Below, piece after piece: positions 5,875-8,602 of a stretch of DNA of 8,602 bases. A model generated the notes under the pieces. It did not search any database. It was not told where the DNA came from and saw only the letters and a list, made by a program, of their open reading frames with translations. Numbering within the stretch: the first letter of the stretch is position 1; the number at the start of each line of letters is the position of its first letter. The translations under genes were made by a program, and so were the position numbers. The stretch is from Rhizobiaceae bacterium (GTDB taxonomy: Bacteria; Pseudomonadota; Alphaproteobacteria; Rhizobiales; Rhizobiaceae): the NCBI GenBank assembly GCA_020696915.1, contig JAJFMR010000126.1, positions 1-8,602 on the forward strand, in the 5' to 3' direction.

Positions 5875-6798
5875 TCACCCGCCGATGTGCCGTGCTTTCC
5901 CTCTTGCCGTCGCCAGCTCGACCTGCCGTTGGCGCTCCGCATAGCGCCGTCGATCGCTTTCGGAGCGGACGCCCATGCAGTGCCTGCATGACACGCCCTC
6001 CTGGAACTCCGGAGACTGGCGGTCGGCGGGGATGAGCGGGTGCCGACACGCCCTGCAGAGTTCGGCTTCGCCGACGCGCAGGCCATGCGCCACGGAAACA
6101 CGCTCGTCGAAGACGAAGCACTCGCCTTCCCATAGGCTCTCCTGCTCGGGCACGTCCTCGAGATATTTCAGGATGCCGCCCTTGAGATGAAAAACATCCT
6201 CGAAGCCGGCCGAGCGCATGTAGGCGGTCGCCTTCTCGCATCTGATGCCGCCCGTGCAGAACATGGCGATCTTTCTGCCCGCGAGCGCGCTGCGATGACG
6301 CTCGACGAAGGCGGGAAACTCCCGGAAGCTCGATGTCTGCGGGTCGATCGCACGGCGAAAGGTGCCGAGCGACACCTCGAAGCCATTGCGCGTATCGAGG
6401 ACCACGGTCCCGGGATTGGAGATGAGCGCGTTCCAGTCGCCGGCCTCGACATAGGTTCCCGCATCCCTGGCCGGGTCGAGGCCGGCAATGCCAAGCGTCA
6501 CGATTTCCCGCTTGAGGCGAACTTTCATCCGATGGAACGGCATCTCGGCAGATGCGCTGTACTTGACGTCCAGCGCGCCGATCTCCGGCATTGCCGCAAG
6601 GAAAGCCACGAATCCTGCAACTGCCTCGTCCGATCCGGCAACCGTGCCGTTCAGCCCTTCGGACGCCAGCAGCAGCGTGCCCTTGAGGCCGGCGCGCCTG
6701 CAATGGTCGGCGATCGGCGCCCGCAGCGTCTGGAAGCGTTCGAGCCGGCAGAACCGGTAAAGCGCGGCGATCCGGTATTCCGGTGACGGATGGGTCAT
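5875..6798 (-). CDS. trhO: tRNA U34 5-hydroxylation enzyme TrhO (UPF0176, rhodanese domain)
   Basis: A 307-residue cytoplasmic protein of the UPF0176/YceA family. E. coli TrhO uses molecular oxygen to make 5-hydroxyuridine at wobble position 34 of certain tRNAs. The N-terminal alpha/beta part (about 8-100) has YRFCRLE and GTLLLASEGLNGTVAG, typical of the family. The rhodanese domain (about 115-220) has VVLDTRNGFE and the active loop CTGGIRCEK with catalytic Cys181 and the second Cys187, then HLKGGILKYLE. The C-terminal tail has two cysteine pairs, CRAC (248-251) and CRHC (271-274), which look like a metal site. Length matches the family. The ribosome site (AGGCGG) is modest. The gene stands alone; its place beside a sulfur-compound oxidase is probably chance. 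Confidence 0.93.
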   Translation of the reverse strand: MTHPSPEYRIAALYRFCRLERFQTLRAPIADHCRRAGLKGTLLLASEGLNGTVAGSDEAVAGFVAFLAAMPEIGALDVKYSASAEMPFHRMKVRLKREIVTLGIAGLDPARDAGTYVEAGDWNALISNPGTVVLDTRNGFEVSLGTFRRAIDPQTSSFREFPAFVERHRSALAGRKIAMFCTGGIRCEKATAYMRSAGFEDVFHLKGGILKYLEDVPEQESLWEGECFVFDERVSVAHGLRVGEAELCRACRHPLIPADRQSPEFQEGVSCRHCMGVRSESDRRRYAERQRQVELATARGKARHIGG

Positions 6799-6911
6799 TT
6801 GCCGTTCCGCCTACAGGCTTCGCACTGCGTCTTCAAGACTTCGAGGCCCGCCAGTCCGAACATCGTGTCGAGAGAGGCAGGCCGGGTGACGAAACTAATT
6901 GCCTTTCTCTC

Positions 6912-6925
6912 ACTTGCCCGCAAGT
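6912..6925. repeat. inverted repeat between vapC and trhO
   Basis: ACTTGC (6912-6917) and GCAAGT (6920-6925) form a perfect six-base arm repeat around CC. It lies in the 159-base gap downstream of vapC and upstream of trhO, both read leftward. There is no T run on either side, so it is not a standard terminator. It could be an operator for trhO. Nothing else is recognisable in this gap. Confidence 0.3.
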
Positions 6926-6957
6926 CTGGATAGCCCACGCTGGACGGACGATGGCCC

Positions 6958-7383
6958 TTATCCGATATCCGTCCAAGGGTTGACGACCCTCACCCCGGCC
7001 GCCTCGAAGGGCGCCGTGTCGCGCGTCGCGACCGGAAAACCATGGCAAGCGGCAATGGCAGCAATATATCCGTCGGCTTTGCCGATCGACTTGCCCCGCG
7101 CCTGCGCTTTCGCCATCAGGATTGCAAAGGCCTCGGACGCCTTCAGGTCGAACGGCAGGACGCGCCCCGCGAACACCGGCAACACGTCCTCCTCGAGGCG
7201 GCCGTGCAGCCTGTCCCTGCGTTTGCCGGCCGGCAGCACCGCAACACCAAATCGCAGCTCCGCGACGGTGATGGCCGAAAGGTAGAGCGTTTCGACCGCC
7301 TGCGCGTCGATCCATGCAACAGCACGGTCATCGGGGACCTGCCGGAGCGGCTCCGAAATGACGTTCGTGTCGACAAGGATCAT
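6958..7383 (-). CDS. vapC: PIN-domain toxin of a VapBC/FitAB-type module
   Basis: A 141-residue PIN-domain ribonuclease that would cleave RNA when freed from its antitoxin. The magnesium-binding acids are all present: Asp5 in VDTNVISE, Glu42 in TVAELRFG, Asp104 in GKADGYIAAIA and Asp122 in TRDTAPFEAAGV. DTNVISEPLR and TRDTAPFE are characteristic of the FitB-like branch. The start shares one base with the stop of the antitoxin gene (TGATG, 7385-7381), which indicates translational coupling. Length is normal and nothing suggests inactivation. RNA targets cannot be predicted from the sequence. Confidence 0.93.
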   Translation of the reverse strand: MILVDTNVISEPLRQVPDDRAVAWIDAQAVETLYLSAITVAELRFGVAVLPAGKRRDRLHGRLEEDVLPVFAGRVLPFDLKASEAFAILMAKAQARGKSIGKADGYIAAIAACHGFPVATRDTAPFEAAGVRVVNPWTDIG

Positions 7384-7643
7384 CAGTCGAACCGGACCGG
7401 CTCCACCGGTGCCCTGTCGCGCTCGAGCGCAGCTTCAAATGCCGCCCGTTCCTTGCCGGTCAGACTCACTTCGCGGCCAATCTCAGCCAGAAGAGAGCCA
7501 AGCTTTATCCGCGATTCCGGTCTCGCCGCTTTTTCCAGGATATCCCGAATTTCTGCCTCGGTACTCCGGCCATGCTGCGCGGCGCGGATCTTCAGCGCGC
7601 GATGGGTTTCAATCGACAGGTTTCGTACAGTAATCGCCGGCAT
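7383..7643 (-). CDS. vapB: FitA/VapB-like ribbon-helix-helix antitoxin
   Basis: An 86-residue antitoxin that binds and inhibits the PIN toxin and represses its own promoter. The N-terminal 1-40 (PAITVRNLS, then HRALKIRAAQHGRSTEAEIRDIL) is a FitA-like ribbon-helix-helix: a short DNA-contacting strand followed by two helices. The remainder is charged and carries the toxin-binding tail ending PVEPVRFD. The arginine-rich tail fits insertion into the PIN active site, as seen in FitA/VapB families. It is first of the two-gene operon and overlaps vapC by one base. The ribosome site is weak (GGA about ten bases upstream), which is common in such modules. Confidence 0.92.
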   Translation of the reverse strand: MPAITVRNLSIETHRALKIRAAQHGRSTEAEIRDILEKAARPESRIKLGSLLAEIGREVSLTGKERAAFEAALERDRAPVEPVRFD

Positions 7644-7654
7644 TTGATATCGTC

Positions 7655-7701
7655 CAATCAGATTGTACTCACTGCTATCACTATATTCATTGTGATGTCA
7701 A
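7655..7701 (-). promoter_or_regulatory. vapBC promoter/operator with two inverted repeats
   Basis: On the minus strand a TACAAT -10 hexamer lies at 7667-7662, about 19 bases before the vapB ATG. The perfect 11-base palindrome CAATC-A-GATTG (7655-7665) overlaps it. A second inverted repeat, ATCAC (7677-7681) with GTGAT (7692-7696), covers where the -35 should be (ATGAAT, 17 bases away, a weak match). A TTGACA (7701-7696) is present but too far from the TACAAT. The stretch is AT-rich against its surroundings. Two repeats over the promoter suit autorepression by the ribbon-helix-helix antitoxin. Confidence 0.45.
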
Positions 7702-7830
7702 ACTTGGCCGAAGCGCACAGGGGGGTGCAGCGGCTTGGCGGCGGCGAGCCACGCTCGTTACATGGACTTGCCTGCGCCCGTCTGTTAGATCGCCTGCAAA
7801 TGAATGGCGAGGCCACCCGAGGGAACGAGA

Positions 7831-8475
7831 ATGTCGGGCAAGACCGCACGAATGATCGCCATGCTCGACGGGCAATCCGTGATTCCGGTCATCAGGATCG
7901 ACAATGCGTCGGACGCGCCGCCCCTGGCGCGCGCGCTTGCGGCCGGCGGCCTGCGGGCAATCGAAATAACCCTGCGCACGCCACAGGCGCTGGAGTCCAT
8001 CCGCCGGGCAGCTGGCGAGACGGAGGAGGCCCTCATCGGCGCCGGCACGATTCTGAACGCCCGCCAGTTCGATGACGCAGTGGCGGCCGGCGCCCGGTTC
8101 ATCGTCAGCCCGGGTCTGACTCCGGAGCTCGTTGCCGCAGCGCAAGGCAGCGAGGTGCCGCTGCTGCCCGGGGCCATCACCCCCGGCGAAGTCATGGCCG
8201 CACTCGAGGCCGGGCTGGATTTCCTGAAATTCTTCCCGGCCGAGCAAGCCGGCGGCGCCGCCTTCCTGAAGGCGCTGTCAGGACCAATTCCCGACGTCAG
8301 GTTCTGTCCGACCGGCGGAGTAACCGCAAACAATGCAGCCTCCTATCTCGACCTCGCGAACGTCGTTTGCGTGGGAGGATCGTGGGTGGCGCCCGACGAG
8401 ATGGTTCGGGCCGGCGACTGGAGCGGGATCGAGGGGCTGGCCAGGGAAGCGAGCGCGTTGCGGGCCGGGCGGTAG
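7831..8475 (+). CDS. eda: KDPG aldolase (2-dehydro-3-deoxy-phosphogluconate aldolase)
   Basis: A 214-residue class I aldolase that splits 2-keto-3-deoxy-6-phosphogluconate into pyruvate and glyceraldehyde 3-phosphate in the Entner-Doudoroff pathway. The ATG at 7831 is preferred over an in-frame ATG at 7804 because GAGGGAACGAGA precedes it. With this start the catalytic residues fall on the E. coli Eda numbers: Glu45 and Arg49 (EITLRT), Thr73 (GAGT), Pro94 (SPGLTPE), Schiff-base Lys133 and Phe135 (FLKFFPAE), and Thr161 (CPTGGVT). The length equals the usual Eda. GGSWVAP (182-188) closes the phosphate site. No edd or zwf is within the window. Related aldolases for other keto-deoxy sugars share the fold, but the full residue match favours Eda. 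Confidence 0.93.
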   Translation: MSGKTARMIAMLDGQSVIPVIRIDNASDAPPLARALAAGGLRAIEITLRTPQALESIRRAAGETEEALIGAGTILNARQFDDAVAAGARFIVSPGLTPELVAAAQGSEVPLLPGAITPGEVMAALEAGLDFLKFFPAEQAGGAAFLKALSGPIPDVRFCPTGGVTANNAASYLDLANVVCVGGSWVAPDEMVRAGDWSGIEGLAREASALRAGR

Positions 8476-8483
8476 CCCCGGCC
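8463..8483 (+). terminator. weak terminator-like hairpin at the end of eda
   Basis: GGCCGGG (8463-8469) and CCCGGCC (8477-8483) form a seven-base all-GC stem with a seven-base loop spanning the eda stop codon. No U tract follows, so termination is uncertain. It lies 28 bases from the end of a convergent gene. Confidence 0.35.
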
Positions 8484-8511
8484 GCTCGATCAATCAGGCT
8501 TAGGTCCGGCT

Positions 8512-8602
8512 TCAGTTGGTCTCGAAACGCGCGATCGGCATGAAGCTCACGGCCTTGCCCGAGAATCGGCCGGCATCGGCGACTGCGGCCGCCTGCTGGA
8601 AC
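8512..8602 (-). CDS. unrecognised protein, C-terminal fragment
   Basis: On the minus strand a frame enters from the window edge and runs 29 codons to a TGA at 8514-8512. It ends with FSGKAVSFMPIARFETN. Third codon positions are mostly G or C, as in the neighbouring genes, which supports real coding, and the stop lies convergent to eda with a 36-base gap. I do not recognise the family from this tail. The other frames here were not favoured because they lack comparable codon bias. Function is left open. Confidence 0.5.
   Translation of the reverse strand, partial: FQQAAAVADAGRFSGKAVSFMPIARFETN

Noticed and set aside
5804..6703. A 299-codon minus-strand frame overlapping trhO
   Set aside because: It is a shifted frame of trhO; the other frame has the rhodanese motif CTGGIRC and the family N-terminus.
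5161..6798. TrhO as part of the methanethiol sulfur pathway because of its rhodanese domain
   Set aside because: It is on the opposite strand, convergent with SCO1, and belongs to a well-known tRNA modification family; adjacency alone is weak evidence.

Overview
The window is about 8.6 kb of GC-rich DNA with tightly packed genes and strong G/C at third codon positions. The protein types (a FitAB/VapBC-like module, TrhO, SBP56 with SCO1, KDPG aldolase) and a candidate small RNA with a CCUCCUCCC loop suggest an alphaproteobacterium, most likely of the Rhizobiales/Hyphomicrobiales. That placement is inferred from sequence style, not from a marker gene.

Layout. The left edge holds the first 27 codons of a minus-strand GNAT acetyltransferase (1-83), divergent from a plus-strand class I/II PLP aminotransferase (168-1373). 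The aminotransferase carries a tandem 5-residue duplication just after its catalytic lysine motif. The gap 1374-1787 holds a candidate minus-strand small RNA (about 1452-1565) and a possible promoter for the next gene.

The centre (1788-5861, plus strand) is the most interesting part. It encodes four exported proteins: a PQQ-type sorbosone/glucose dehydrogenase-like beta-propeller, a small monohaem cytochrome c, an SBP56-family protein that fits copper-dependent methanethiol oxidase (MtoX), and an SCO1/SenC copper chaperone. The likely logic is periplasmic oxidation of methanethiol by MtoX, copper supply by SCO1, and electron handling by the cytochrome. The dehydrogenase is a nearby partner of unknown substrate. 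The group is not a simple single operon: a strong intrinsic terminator sits just before the cytochrome gene, and a 282-base gap with adjacent hairpins precedes mtoX. Only mtoX and SCO1 are closely spaced.

The right part holds minus-strand trhO (tRNA U34 hydroxylation, convergent with SCO1), then a minus-strand toxin-antitoxin pair (vapB then vapC, overlapping by one base) with inverted repeats over its probable promoter. A plus-strand eda follows, with every catalytic residue at the E. coli position, and then the 3' end of an unrecognised minus-strand gene. No tRNA, rRNA, insertion sequence, CRISPR array or phage gene was seen.
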